Part shown: piece by piece, positions 18,750 through 28,222 of the stretch | Position numbering within the stretch: the first letter of the stretch is position 1 | Layout: every line of letters begins with the position of its first letter | Source: Trichomonas tenax | Taxonomy: Eukaryota; Parabasalia; Trichomonadida; Trichomonadidae | Reading direction: 5' to 3' | Length of the DNA stretch: 64,000 nt | NCBI GenBank assembly: GCA_023091735.1 | Contig: JALKBU010000005.1 | Coordinates: 91,421 to 155,420, forward strand | Position numbers and translations under genes: made by a program | The notes under the pieces: model-generated | Databases searched by the model: none | Told to the model about the DNA's origin: nothing | Seen by the model: only the letters and a program-made list of their open reading frames with translations

Positions 18750-20399
18750 TTAATCATTGATACTGAGACTAGATTCAGTATCTAATATACTAGACACAAT
18801 TTCTCCGACACTTATATCATTCAAAGTGCTCTGTATCTTGGAGTCAATCTCAGAGTCATCATCTGAGATACCTTCAATAAGTCTGTTAATTGCACTTGTG
18901 TCAATACTAGAGCCTTCGTTGTTATAATAACTGCTTGCAGCATCACTAGGGGAGTAGCTTCCTGTTATCTGGCTGCCAGATGTTGTTGCAAGTTCGCCAT
19001 CATCTGATAACATTGATGCCAAATCAAGAGAGCTCAAGTCTTCGACATCAGATGGTAAGGCAAATATAGTGCCCAGCGGTGGAATCTCAATTCCTTTCTT
19101 CTGTGGTGGTTTAGTCTGTGGCTGCTGAATTGGTTGCTTAGGCTGCGGCTGCGGAGGCTCTAAATCCATAAACGGAGGTTCTGGTGTGGGCTGAGTGATA
19201 AGATGTGGTTGACTGAAGTTGTTTTTGGAACCAATATCAAGTTTCTGCTTGTTAGGTTTCACATCGAATGATTCTCGAACAATTGTTTCCAATTGCAGCG
19301 TTTGCTTCTGCTTTGGAGCCGGTGTTGGTGAGATAATATCATCCTTTTGTCCACTCTCATCGATGCGAAGTGAAGGAGGAAACTCAAACTCAGGTCGATC
19401 GATATTGAAACTTGATCCGATCCTGACTGGTGGTTTATCTGGAACAGGGTTTGACACTGCTGGACCAGGAGAAATATATAATGTGCTTTCTGGCTTTGGA
19501 GGTTGTTTGACAGGATCGATTGTTGGGCCTTGTTTAGAAACAAGCGTTCTGAGTGAGATTCTGCCTTGCGTTTGCGTTCCATTATCGACAGTGTCAGCTG
19601 CAGAACACTGAACAGTTGCGGTCGCCATTGATCTTTCAACCGATATAGAAGTTGATGGAACATCTGGTTTCAACTGCGGTGTTGATGGCGATGTGGAGCT
19701 GCTTGTCTTTGGCTTCTGTTTTGCCTCTAAATCAGGAGCATCCCTCAAGATTTGATTGACAAATTGAAGCAAAAGATCACCGAGAGCTTCCTCGGATGGC
19801 ATCGATGAAGCAGTAAGTGGAGCATCGTTGATGATGCTCTGAATAAGTTCCATGCATCGTGCTTCGTATTGTGGAAGGAGAGCTTCTGTATTTGTCGCTT
19901 CATTTCGTTTTCTTGTTTCTTTCGTATTTGTTGCTTGTGTGTTGTACTGTATCACAGGCTTTGCGTTCTGTGTTTCGAAAATTTGGATTGGAAAATGATA
20001 TGTTGTCGTTAATTGATTTCTATAACTTTGTGTATCGCGATCTACGAGAGCAACTGGTGGTTTTGGCGGTGGCTTCTGTTCTTCGTGTTCTTCAGACTTC
20101 TTCTTGGGTTTTTCTTGAGGAATTTTTGTGAATTTCGAGAATATAAATTGATTTGTAAGCGATAGAGTTCTTTGTCTTACAGGAATCAAGTCCTCAGAAG
20201 GTTCTTCATATAATTCTGCCTCGTCTATCTTGTATTTCTGGTTAATTCTGTTAAGCTGGTCCTGAGGAATATCTAATTTTTGGGGAATGAATTGGCTAAG
20301 AAAGTCATTTCCACTATCAATTGCAATCTCTCGCCGTGCCTTAAGATCATTCAATGATGAAACTAAATCGTGAATGATAGGTTTGTAATTTTTCGACAT
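18750..20399 (-). CDS. Large disordered scaffold with TQT-type motifs (possibly TALPID3-like)
   Basis: A 549-residue Pro/Ser/Gln-rich protein. The N-terminus has a short helical part (HDLVSSLNDLKARREIAIDS). Several Thr-Gln/Thr-rich motifs of LC8-binding type follow: RDTQSYR, NTQATNTKE, NEATNTEA and NGTQTQG. A conserved-looking helix EEALGDLLLQFVNQILRDAP sits near residue 205, and the C-terminus is acidic with TLNDISVGEIVSSILDTESS. Centrosomal scaffolds such as TALPID3 combine disorder, short helices and DxSxGEV-like C-terminal motifs, so that is one candidate, at low confidence. The divergent neighbour starts 103 bp away, with facing TTTACA-type elements between them. Confidence 0.65.
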   Translation of the reverse strand: MSKNYKPIIHDLVSSLNDLKARREIAIDSGNDFLSQFIPQKLDIPQDQLNRINQKYKIDEAELYEEPSEDLIPVRQRTLSLTNQFIFSKFTKIPQEKPKKKSEEHEEQKPPPKPPVALVDRDTQSYRNQLTTTYHFPIQIFETQNAKPVIQYNTQATNTKETRKRNEATNTEALLPQYEARCMELIQSIINDAPLTASSMPSEEALGDLLLQFVNQILRDAPDLEAKQKPKTSSSTSPSTPQLKPDVPSTSISVERSMATATVQCSAADTVDNGTQTQGRISLRTLVSKQGPTIDPVKQPPKPESTLYISPGPAVSNPVPDKPPVRIGSSFNIDRPEFEFPPSLRIDESGQKDDIISPTPAPKQKQTLQLETIVRESFDVKPNKQKLDIGSKNNFSQPHLITQPTPEPPFMDLEPPQPQPKQPIQQPQTKPPQKKGIEIPPLGTIFALPSDVEDLSSLDLASMLSDDGELATTSGSQITGSYSPSDAASSYYNNEGSSIDTSAINRLIEGISDDDSEIDSKIQSTLNDISVGEIVSSILDTESSLSIND

Positions 20400-20447
20400 T
20401 CAAGATTTTTTGCACGTTTAGAGATTTTGATATCTGACATCTCAAAA

Positions 20448-20486
20448 TTACATGCCAAGAAATATAAAATTTTGCCGTGTAAAATA
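20448..20486. promoter_or_regulatory. Two facing TTTACAYGNCA elements in a bidirectional promoter
   Basis: TTACATGCCA at 20448-20457 (forward) and TTTTGCCGTGTAAAATA at 20470-20486 (the reverse of TTTACACGGCA) face each other in the 103-bp spacer between the ATGs at 20399 (-) and 20503 (+). The arrangement supports one element per divergent gene. Confidence 0.5.
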
Positions 20487-20502
20487 GAGGCAAAAATTTA
20501 AG

Positions 20503-21849
20503 ATGCATGGCGTTACATATGAGGGAAACAGGCGTGATGATAAAGCTAATTCTATCATCGAAAACCGTGGAGTTACTGTAACACAGCATTTCGGAGTCGG
20601 TGCGATCGAAAATGAGAGTTTCGATGATATTCAAATCCAAATCAACCAACTTCATTCACCAGAGTTATCTAATAAGCTTCTCGCTGTTGAATATTTCGTT
20701 AGTTTCCTAGAAGATCAGTTTATTCCTCCTGTAATGATGGAAGATTTTCGTAATTCGATTATTGGACTCTTAAATGTCGCTGAACAACTTGACCAACATC
20801 ATGTTGAAAATATACTTATTATTTTATCTTTAATTATCGAATTTTTTGAACCAGATTTCGATTATGCTTCATTGTTTAACAGAATTTGGCAATTCTTACC
20901 AAACACTGAAGCCTTCAATTTGCTGGCTGCAATTATTAAACAATGCAGCGAAATTGCAATACAATTTCTTCAAAATCCAGAATATTGTTTAGCAATCAAG
21001 AATTTCTTAATTAACGAATCAGAAGAACTAAGAAATTCTGCAGCTTTACTCATTTTCTCACTTTCGAGCATTAAAGACAATATTATTTTTATGCGCGAAT
21101 TCTTTGACGTAGTCATTCAAAATTTAGTAAATCCAAACGAAGAATCTGATAATGCCAAGATTTACACAGCTATTTTAACCGAATTTGCATCATCAGATGC
21201 TGGTTTAACAATGATTTCCGAAGAAACACAGATTGCGACTGCATTCAAGAGTATCATTCATTTTGATGAGTTGAAATCCGATGCGCTCAAGTTCCTTCTA
21301 GAGATTGGAAAGAGCAGCAAAAACTGCTTTAAGATATTCACAAAGTTAGAAGCCTTCGATTTCTTGATGATGTCTTTGGGCAGTAGCAACAAGACACAAA
21401 TCAAACTTGCACTTCGAATTTTCTTCTGCATTGCAGAAAACGGAGAATCTGGAATTCAGTATCTTTTCGAATCAGATGTTGCAGCTTCCATTATGGCAAT
21501 GAGACATCAATATGATAATGCCTGTGATCAATTAATTGTGGAGTTGCTCTGCTGCTTCTTCTATAACGGAAATAGTGATATTATGAATAAATTGCTGAGC
21601 GATGAACTCATCCCAGAATTAATGACATATTTGGACTTAGACTCTCGTAGTTTAAGAATTTCAATCCTTAGAGCACTACAAGCCATAGTTGCTGATTTAT
21701 TCTTGCAAGGAAATACAGCAGCTATTGAGGCAATCGCTGGTGATGATGATATTATGGATAGAATTTATTCCATTACAGAAGATTTTGAAGGGCAGAAAGA
21801 AGGTGTCATTGCTAACTGTATTTATAACCAACTCTCAGGAGAGCAATAG
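20503..21849 (+). CDS. Importin-alpha-like ARM-repeat protein
   Basis: A 448-residue, mostly alpha-helical protein. The N-terminus is short and basic (YEGNRRDDKANSIIENRG), like a reduced importin-beta-binding segment. It is followed by a region resembling the first ARM repeats of importin alpha (INQLHSPELSNKLLAVEYFV ... FIPPVMM, compare the SP..QL.A.Q.FRKLLS....PPI.EVI pattern). Successive helical repeats run to the end (AFNLLAAIIKQCSEIAIQFL, KLALRIFFCIAENG). The expected Trp/Asn NLS-binding array is not obvious, so it may be a diverged karyopherin or a related ARM chaperone. Importin alpha carries NLS cargo into the nucleus with importin beta. Confidence 0.6.
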   Translation: MHGVTYEGNRRDDKANSIIENRGVTVTQHFGVGAIENESFDDIQIQINQLHSPELSNKLLAVEYFVSFLEDQFIPPVMMEDFRNSIIGLLNVAEQLDQHHVENILIILSLIIEFFEPDFDYASLFNRIWQFLPNTEAFNLLAAIIKQCSEIAIQFLQNPEYCLAIKNFLINESEELRNSAALLIFSLSSIKDNIIFMREFFDVVIQNLVNPNEESDNAKIYTAILTEFASSDAGLTMISEETQIATAFKSIIHFDELKSDALKFLLEIGKSSKNCFKIFTKLEAFDFLMMSLGSSNKTQIKLALRIFFCIAENGESGIQYLFESDVAASIMAMRHQYDNACDQLIVELLCCFFYNGNSDIMNKLLSDELIPELMTYLDLDSRSLRISILRALQAIVADLFLQGNTAAIEAIAGDDDIMDRIYSITEDFEGQKEGVIANCIYNQLSGEQ

Positions 21850-21913
21850 AGTATATACTATAAATAAACATATGAAGCTATCTATTTAATAAAAACAGTA
21901 ATATTTTTATAAA

Positions 21914-24900
21914 TCACTTCTTTGATTCAGGAATTGATGGTTTCGATTTCTCTTCAGTTGCTCTTTCATGCCTAACAACACTCTGAAGCTGGGCAATAAT
22001 ATCAAGAATTTCAGGAGTGAGACTTTCCAAGTTTTCTTGAGGGACCTTGATCGAGTCAATATCGATGCTCGGTATCAAAGCGACTTTAACTGGCCTTTTG
22101 TCTTCGCGCGGTCTCTCTCCAGAAAATAGCTTCTTCGTACTAACTTGGTATCTTCTTCGAAGCCAATGCGCGGTTTTCATAGCGATGAGACAAGAATACC
22201 AAGTTGGAGGTAGCAATGTTATTTGCTTCTGCTTATCACCACATACAACCTCGATAGCATTTCCAGCTTCGATAAGAACATTATGGCAGTTCTTGCATAT
22301 TGTCTTCTGGAAAATTGCACAGATATGGAAAGGTTCCCAGAGATACTCAAATGGTAATGAAATTATTACTTCACATAACCAATGGCATTTCATGGCATCT
22401 GATTTCAAGTCCATTTGGGAATATAATTTTGTGGCTAAAGTTGAAAGGATATCTTTCCTGATTATAGGATTCTTGATAATGTTGAACAACTCAACGATTC
22501 CAGTTCGTTTGGAACGTTCTGGAAAGGCGTTGACATATTCATAGGCTGATTCAATTCCATCAGCAATCCTGGTTTTGAGAGCACTCTCAAGTGATGATAT
22601 CGATGCATTTTTGAGGATTTCGGCTGCATTAGCACTACATTCTGAACTGCAGAGCATTGCAATTACAAACGGAAGTACTTCATGCGCATTAATTAAACCA
22701 TGCGATAGGCTGATCTTGACTAAGGCTAAGGCGTCACTCCTGACACTTTCAAGTTGATGCCTGAAGCATTGCGTTATCTGCTTCGTATATTGGCCGATAA
22801 GAGGAGCAGCAGAGTTGCCTTTAATTTCATCGATGGCTGTAACGAAGTCTACCTTTGCTTCTTCTACCAAAAGGGTCTTAATAAAAGATAGAGCATCGGC
22901 ATCATCACCTCGTTTGAATGCCATTCCAACAAGATTTCTTCCAACTCTGATCTGGGAGGGATCTTTCAGGCATATGTCAACAAATGCTGCAAGAACACGA
23001 TGCCTAACAGCAGGAGAATCTCCCATATAGAATCTTCCCAAAATAGAGGCAACTTTATTGACATTGCCTTGCGGAGAAACCCAGCCCGCTAATCTCAACA
23101 ACACGCCTGTTACAAAAATGGCTCTGAGGACAGAATTCTCATCGACATTTGCACCAGCTGATGATTGAAGAAGAATATCAGCATATTGAATCTGCATTGA
23201 TCTAACAATCGGATCCATTGGGGTGATGTTTGTGACTATATTGACAATCAGTTCAAGTGTAACTCTGACAACAGAAGTTCCTCGTGTACAAACAAGGCTT
23301 TCTAGATATGAAAGTAATAAAGAGAAACTATCCATAGCCGGGAACAAGATGTGTGGAACAATAAAATTCATTGATTGAATAAGGAATGTAATTGAAATAT
23401 CAGATTCTGCAGACATTATAGCAGTGATAAGAGATTCATGTTTTTCAGTTGCGCATGATGGAAGGACACTAGAAAAGTTCAAGCATATTCTGCTATTGAT
23501 TTCAGAAGGATCATCGCATGCAACAATGACTGATTGCTGGACAATTTCTCTAACTTTTTCCGGGAATTTAACGAAGCAATCTTTCACAAACTGTGTCCAC
23601 CACTTGTTTGTCTCAATATCGATTGATTTAGCAATATCTACAAATATCGTAAATGGATCATCAGAATATTCGAATAGAGATTGCATTAATAAAGATTTCG
23701 CCGAAACTCGAACTGCATTAACTTCATCTTCGATTTTGGAAACTAAAATATGACATAATTTTGGAAATTGTGTCTGATCTGCTGATTGTGCGAGTGAACC
23801 CATTGTTACCAATGCTTGGCGGACAATGGACGGCGAAGTGTCTTTAAGGCACTCTATAATTAAAGGGAAGTATGGTGATTTAATCTGTTCATTCTGTTCT
23901 ATATATGTAGAAACAAGTCTAAGAGCCGCATCTCTAATGCTTCCACATGGATCTACAAAGGCACCTTGAATTAATGGAACTAAATCAGGATGATAAAGGA
24001 AATTCGTATTTTTCGAAACAACTTGATCAAAGCCCTTTAATGCCATACCTCTGATTGTGGAACTTGTGTTTTTAAGACCGCAAAGCAATCTCGAAATGAT
24101 CACAAGAACTGAATTGAACACGCTATAACGGGAACACATGACAACGTGTAATTGTTCAACTTCAGAGAATTTCAATGGAACTACTTCAGGAATCTGGCAA
24201 TGCCAACATTGATCTAAGAAATCAGATTCATTCTGATCCATGTTCTTCAAAGAGGACCAATGAGAAACATGGCAGAAAATTGCTGTGTCATCTGTATCTA
24301 AAAGTTTTAGGGTTTGTTTGACAAATGACAGAATGCAAAACTCAGAGAGAATCCTATGCTTTTCGTTATCAGGAAACTTCTCATTTATCTCAACATTGCT
24401 ATCTTCTATTTGAGCAACTCTAAGAATTTCGGGAGTGAATTCGATCTTAAAATCAGACTGCATTTTTTCTCTGAAAGCCAAAACGGCAGATAATCCCTTG
24501 CAAAATGCTGTGATAGCAACCCTAGTGAGTGGCGACTTCTTAGTGATATGCTTGTATAAGAGATTGAGCAAATAAGGAAGGATTGAGACAGAAGCTGGGT
24601 ATTGAGGATGTGTTAAACAAATAAAAACATCGTTCGAGAACATTTCAATATATTTCGGCTCCAGTTCCTCGAGCTTGTTCAATATATCTTGGACAACATC
24701 AGAATTGCAGCAATCGCTTGAGTTTGGATAAATTGATGATGCTTGAATGATATTAAAAAGAATTGCTGAGAAGGCATTGATCTGCACACGTTCTGTTTTT
24801 GCGAAAACAAGTGATTTTGGTTTGCCAACTTTCCTTTCTATGTTATAAAACAATTCGCCTAAAATTTGGCTCCTTTCGAGTTCATAACGTTTAAAAATTG

Positions 24901-25345
24901 CTGAAATAAGTGAACACGATGCAGCTTGTAATGGTGAAGATGATGCTGAGTTGAAATAAAATTCAACAGCAAAAGTTACAAAGAAACTTAAATGTGAGTC
25001 AGGTAAAGCGCATCTATCGATAAGTTTAGCACAAAGGCGAATTATTGGAAACATTTTATGTAGCAAAATATTGTTTTCTTGTGTTTTTAAGAAATTATCC
25101 CCGCAAAACTTGAAAATACTTCTCAATATCGTGTTCATTTGGACCTCTTTATATAGCATTGTAGGCATATCATTCGCAGCATAAAAACTCAGACAAATTT
25201 CAATCAATTCGAATTGAAATTCATTAGTTTGCTTTATAAAATCGCATTGTTTCTGTATAAATTTCGAAATTATATTGATATTAACTTCAGATATCTGTTT
25301 AATCCTCGCTAATTCAAAAACATGAGCTGATATTTCGCGAATCAT
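21914..25345 (-). CDS. Scc2/NIPBL-like cohesin loader (HEAT repeat protein)
   Basis: A protein of 1,143 residues from the first ATG in frame (25343-25345). The frame is open 44 codons further, to 25477, but contains no ATG there and is bounded by TAA, 8 bp past which tRNA-Pro begins (17 bp from position 25477). HEAT repeats fill the protein. The central block IRGMALKGFDQVVSKNTNFL, then DPCGSIRDAALRLVSTYIEQ and IIECLKDTSPSIVRQALVTM, matches the Scc2/NIPBL pattern of kinked HEAT repeats (VR..A...L.E.V...P, STSVREAAVELLGRF, ILDTGISVRKRVIKIL). Scc2 loads cohesin on chromosomes and stimulates its ATPase. Animal NIPBL is longer at the N-terminus. The acidic or basic disordered tail usual in larger Scc2 is absent. 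Confidence 0.7.
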   Translation of the reverse strand: MIREISAHVFELARIKQISEVNINIISKFIQKQCDFIKQTNEFQFELIEICLSFYAANDMPTMLYKEVQMNTILRSIFKFCGDNFLKTQENNILLHKMFPIIRLCAKLIDRCALPDSHLSFFVTFAVEFYFNSASSSPLQAASCSLISAIFKRYELERSQILGELFYNIERKVGKPKSLVFAKTERVQINAFSAILFNIIQASSIYPNSSDCCNSDVVQDILNKLEELEPKYIEMFSNDVFICLTHPQYPASVSILPYLLNLLYKHITKKSPLTRVAITAFCKGLSAVLAFREKMQSDFKIEFTPEILRVAQIEDSNVEINEKFPDNEKHRILSEFCILSFVKQTLKLLDTDDTAIFCHVSHWSSLKNMDQNESDFLDQCWHCQIPEVVPLKFSEVEQLHVVMCSRYSVFNSVLVIISRLLCGLKNTSSTIRGMALKGFDQVVSKNTNFLYHPDLVPLIQGAFVDPCGSIRDAALRLVSTYIEQNEQIKSPYFPLIIECLKDTSPSIVRQALVTMGSLAQSADQTQFPKLCHILVSKIEDEVNAVRVSAKSLLMQSLFEYSDDPFTIFVDIAKSIDIETNKWWTQFVKDCFVKFPEKVREIVQQSVIVACDDPSEINSRICLNFSSVLPSCATEKHESLITAIMSAESDISITFLIQSMNFIVPHILFPAMDSFSLLLSYLESLVCTRGTSVVRVTLELIVNIVTNITPMDPIVRSMQIQYADILLQSSAGANVDENSVLRAIFVTGVLLRLAGWVSPQGNVNKVASILGRFYMGDSPAVRHRVLAAFVDICLKDPSQIRVGRNLVGMAFKRGDDADALSFIKTLLVEEAKVDFVTAIDEIKGNSAAPLIGQYTKQITQCFRHQLESVRSDALALVKISLSHGLINAHEVLPFVIAMLCSSECSANAAEILKNASISSLESALKTRIADGIESAYEYVNAFPERSKRTGIVELFNIIKNPIIRKDILSTLATKLYSQMDLKSDAMKCHWLCEVIISLPFEYLWEPFHICAIFQKTICKNCHNVLIEAGNAIEVVCGDKQKQITLLPPTWYSCLIAMKTAHWLRRRYQVSTKKLFSGERPREDKRPVKVALIPSIDIDSIKVPQENLESLTPEILDIIAQLQSVVRHERATEEKSKPSIPESKK

Positions 25346-25494
25346 AGAGTTAGAAAGAATGTCAACTTCAGAATATTTCTGGAGAATATCCGAACAACGT
25401 TTGGCTGGTGTTACATAGTTGCTTTCCAGTTCAACTTTGGGTAAATCAGCCGACAATTTATTTTGTGAGCTTTCCAATTAAAAAGGGTAAAAAA

Positions 25495-25566
25495 GGGGCC
25501 AACCGGGAATCGAACCCGGGACCTCACGCACCCGAAGCGCGAATCATTCCGCTAGACCATTGACCC
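25495..25566 (-). tRNA. tRNA-Pro (anticodon CGG)
   Basis: A 72-nt cloverleaf on the - strand: acceptor GGGTCAA pairs with TTGGCCC (one G-T pair), D-arm GTCTAGCGGAATGATT, anticodon stem CGCGC / GCGTG around loop TTCGGGT with anticodon CGG, and T-arm CCGGG TTCGATT CCCGG. The discriminator is C. No intron. A run of six Ts directly after the discriminator (25489-25494 on the complement) fits a Pol III terminator. The A and B boxes are internal. It sits immediately upstream of the Scc2-like gene on the same strand. Confidence 0.95.
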
Positions 25567-25880
25567 ACTCATTGAACTGTGAACTTTATATATCAAAGAT
25601 ATCAAAAGCATGATTAATGAAATTCTCAAGATCAGTCCTTCCAAATGGAACGTTTAATTTCATGTTACTTCTCTTCAAAGCATTGATTTCTCTTCATTTG
25701 TGTATCATTTTGAATTCTTTTATTGACAATCATTTGAATACAAGGTAATTACGCCTTTTTAAAAGACGTTACGCCTATCCGAATGTTAACGCAAGATCTG
25801 AAGCACACTTTGTAGGGCATATTCTCTAATCAGCTTCTACATGTGATGTTCAGAGTAACATAGTCTGCTGGCTAATAGCT
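25567..25880. other. Spacer between tRNA-Pro and EGF-like membrane gene
   Basis: About 310 bp, somewhat less AT-rich around 25745-25870 than other spacers. It contains the upstream region of the tRNA and of the EGF-like gene. I see no second tRNA and no clear motif. Confidence 0.35.
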
Positions 25881-26825
25881 ATGCGTTGGCCATTCAGGGT
25901 GTCGAAGCTTTTCAATGGCAACATCAGAATGAGCAATGTTAAATTAATAAGGTTATGCATTTCTGTGGTGTTATTAATCTTTTTCTTACTATCTTTTCGG
26001 ACACACAATCCAATAGAGATCGATGGTGAACAGTACACAATACCGCCATTTGATCAGTTGGTACCAGGAAAGAAAAATCCTTTCATGGATAAAGTTAAAG
26101 AGATTGTGAAATCTCAAGACAAAGAAAAAATTGCAAAAATTATGTCTGAATTTATCAGAATTGACGAACCTTTTATTGAATCAAAACGAAATGTTAAATT
26201 GCCTGATTGTGGAGTTCAAAATACAATTAAACTTGATGATGGATCTTGCAAATGCATCGAAGGATATATCCACGAAGGCGATATTCTATCTACAGGGTGC
26301 TGGAAATGCGATCATTGTCATAGAAACGCATCTTGTATATATCCTGGAAAATGTTTGTGTAAACCTGGTTTAATTGGTGATGGAATTGATTTTTGTGATG
26401 CTCCAGAGCCAATGTTGCTGAATGCAACATTAAATCGCAATCGAATTGAAATTTCATTTGAAAAACCGGAAAATTATACGCCAATTGAAGTATATTGCCG
26501 TTGCGGAATGAATGAAATGCATGGAAATCTTACTAATTCCACAACGGGTACTTGTTTATGGATATCAAATGATAAACCTCAGTTTGTGAGTATTTCATTT
26601 GATCGAAACTCGTGGTCATCTACAAGAGTTCTCATTGATACCACACCAAAGTTCAAAATCGGAAAAATTATTTTTGGTTTTGTCTTGGTTGCGATTGCCC
26701 TTGCTGCTTATGCTATCATTGGATCTCGAAGAAGCAAAGAGCTTAAATCGGATGAGGAACAGCCATTCATTCCCAAAGAAGAAAAGAAGAAACTTGAACT
26801 CGTAAGAAGACGTGATGTTCTCTAA
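25881..26825 (+). CDS. EGF-like single-pass or two-pass membrane protein
   Basis: A 314-residue protein from the first ATG; an ATG at 25929 (MSNVKLIRL...) is an alternative. A hydrophobic segment near residues 23-40 (LIRLCISVVLLIFFLLS) is a signal sequence or anchor. A Cys-rich region at about 110-175 contains EGF-like patterns: DGSCKCIEGYIHEGD, CDHCHRNASC, and KCLCKPGLIGDGIDFC. Several N-glycosylation sequons (NAS, NAT, NLT, NST) follow. A second membrane span (IIFGFVLVAIALAAYAIIG) lies near 275, then a basic/acidic cytoplasmic tail ending RRRDVL. This fits a type I surface or endomembrane protein. The ligand is unknown. Confidence 0.8.
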   Translation: MRWPFRVSKLFNGNIRMSNVKLIRLCISVVLLIFFLLSFRTHNPIEIDGEQYTIPPFDQLVPGKKNPFMDKVKEIVKSQDKEKIAKIMSEFIRIDEPFIESKRNVKLPDCGVQNTIKLDDGSCKCIEGYIHEGDILSTGCWKCDHCHRNASCIYPGKCLCKPGLIGDGIDFCDAPEPMLLNATLNRNRIEISFEKPENYTPIEVYCRCGMNEMHGNLTNSTTGTCLWISNDKPQFVSISFDRNSWSSTRVLIDTTPKFKIGKIIFGFVLVAIALAAYAIIGSRRSKELKSDEEQPFIPKEEKKKLELVRRRDVL

Positions 26826-27360
26826 TGTTTTTATTCGTATATTTTGTTTATAAACTATCCTATATTTGTGGTAAGATTCATGAATAGATTCACCCGAGAA
26901 AACATAGCAATTATGTTTTTAAGCATATCGTTTTCCATGAAAATAGGGCCTCCGGCGACAATGGTGTCTAGACACACTTTAGTTGGGGGGACCCCTTGTA
27001 ACGAAAAGTGTCATTTTAAAAGTGAGTGCATGATCCTTCAATTGTCATGCTTTGTACAGCGACCTTCTCACTTGGAAGTGAATGTTATCACCTTTTTAGC
27101 ATCTTGAAGCGTTTAAATGATGCCGATTTAACATATTAAAACGTTTTCGGAGCCATTTGGCTTTATAACTTACAAATAGTCATCTGCGACGAATAGCTGT
27201 CGCGTTTCTGCATTTAGAATACAAGCCGAAACCCTTTTTGTCTTCGATCGAACTCATTTCAATATGAACAGGTTCTTTGTCCTTATTACTTACAGTCAGT
27301 CAGCTGCTATGGCCTGTCGTAATGTTTCTACCTTTATTTTACAAATAAACATTTTTTAAT

Positions 27361-27484
27361 TTTGATATTATTAAATATTTCCAGAATTGCTCAATTTCTG
27401 GTTGATTTTCTACAGAGCCTCGCTTATATTGAGGAAATCAACCACAAATTAAGCAATTTTGAAAATACTTAATAATATATCAAA
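27361..27484. repeat. Long inverted repeat A (about 52-bp arms)
   Basis: The left arm begins TTTGATATTATTAAATATTT and the right arm ends with its near reverse complement (AAATACTTAATAATATATCAAA region). Arms differ by about six substitutions and a 2-nt gap over some 52 positions, around a loop of about 20 nt (positions 27412-27431). Confidence 0.75.
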
Positions 27485-27576
27485 TGATATTTATGGTATT
27501 TTGTAGGATAAATAAGAGAATAACATGCTGGCATCAACTAGATATCATTATGTTGTGTTCTAAGTAAAGAGTCGAA

Positions 27577-27687
27577 ATCGTTTGAAATGTGATAGAAAAC
27601 ATCTGATTTCTGGCTCAAAATATGCTGCTAGTTATATAGCAGGATATAGTGAGCCAGAAATCAGGTGTTTCCGATCAAATTTGTCGA
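27577..27687. repeat. Long inverted repeat B (perfect 15-bp core)
   Basis: CTGATTTCTGGCTCA at 27603-27617 is exactly complementary to 27650-27664. The pairing continues inward to GCTGCT / AGCAGG and outward with mismatches to about 27577 and 27687, giving an interrupted stem of roughly 45-50 bp with a small loop near 27630-27637. Confidence 0.75.
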
Positions 27688-27694
27688 AATAATG

Positions 27695-27816
27695 CGTTTT
27701 GAAATAAATTTCGACCTGCAGGAGCCATAAATCGTCCTGCTGGGCACATACACTTGCACCGTGCTCGTTCAGTAAGACAATTAACGGCTTTTGTAGATCG
27801 AAATTTATTTTGTACG
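27695..27816. repeat. Long inverted repeat C (about 40-50-bp arms)
   Basis: The left arm CGTTTTGAAATAAATTTCGA (from 27695) pairs with the right arm TCGAAATTTATTTTGTACG (ending 27816). Pairing extends inward through AGCC / GGCT and GTC / GAC to GGCAC / GTGC near the loop. Most arm differences are transitions. Confidence 0.72.
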
Positions 27817-28222
27817 ATTGTGTTATGCTAAAATGACTGACTTTCAAGAAGCATACTTCCTAGCTTGCTTGTGTGCTAGGCAATGTGTAGTGATAGATAG
27901 TTATTGTAACTGAATTTGATAAAGCGTAAATCTGTAATCTATTTAGCTCAATAGAACGAGTACATGATGTTGGATTGGGTCAAAAATTACAGACATCAAT
28001 TTTCGTTGCCATGATTGCAATCTAAGAATAGTTGAAACCATATACTAGAAATGAGCATGCATTGTTCTGGCAAAAGAGTCTGATGTGCTCCTAGCCCCTT
28101 GACATCAAGCCAAACTAGAAATATCCATTACAAGATTTGCAATGAAAATATTAAGCATGATTCTTCATGCGATATTGGCTTAAAAGGGTAAATAATAGTT
28201 TGTTTTGGGAATGGGTAAAATT

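Noticed and set aside
26844..27107. 87-codon frame after the EGF-like gene
   Set aside because: No family feature, and it overlaps spacer DNA with stems; chance frame likely.
27361..27816. Inverted repeats considered as a CRISPR array
   Set aside because: Arms are of different sequence, there are no regular direct repeats or spacers, and the host is eukaryotic.
27632..27847. 71-codon frame on the - strand over inverted repeats B and C
   Set aside because: It runs through both hairpin arms and has no protein signature.
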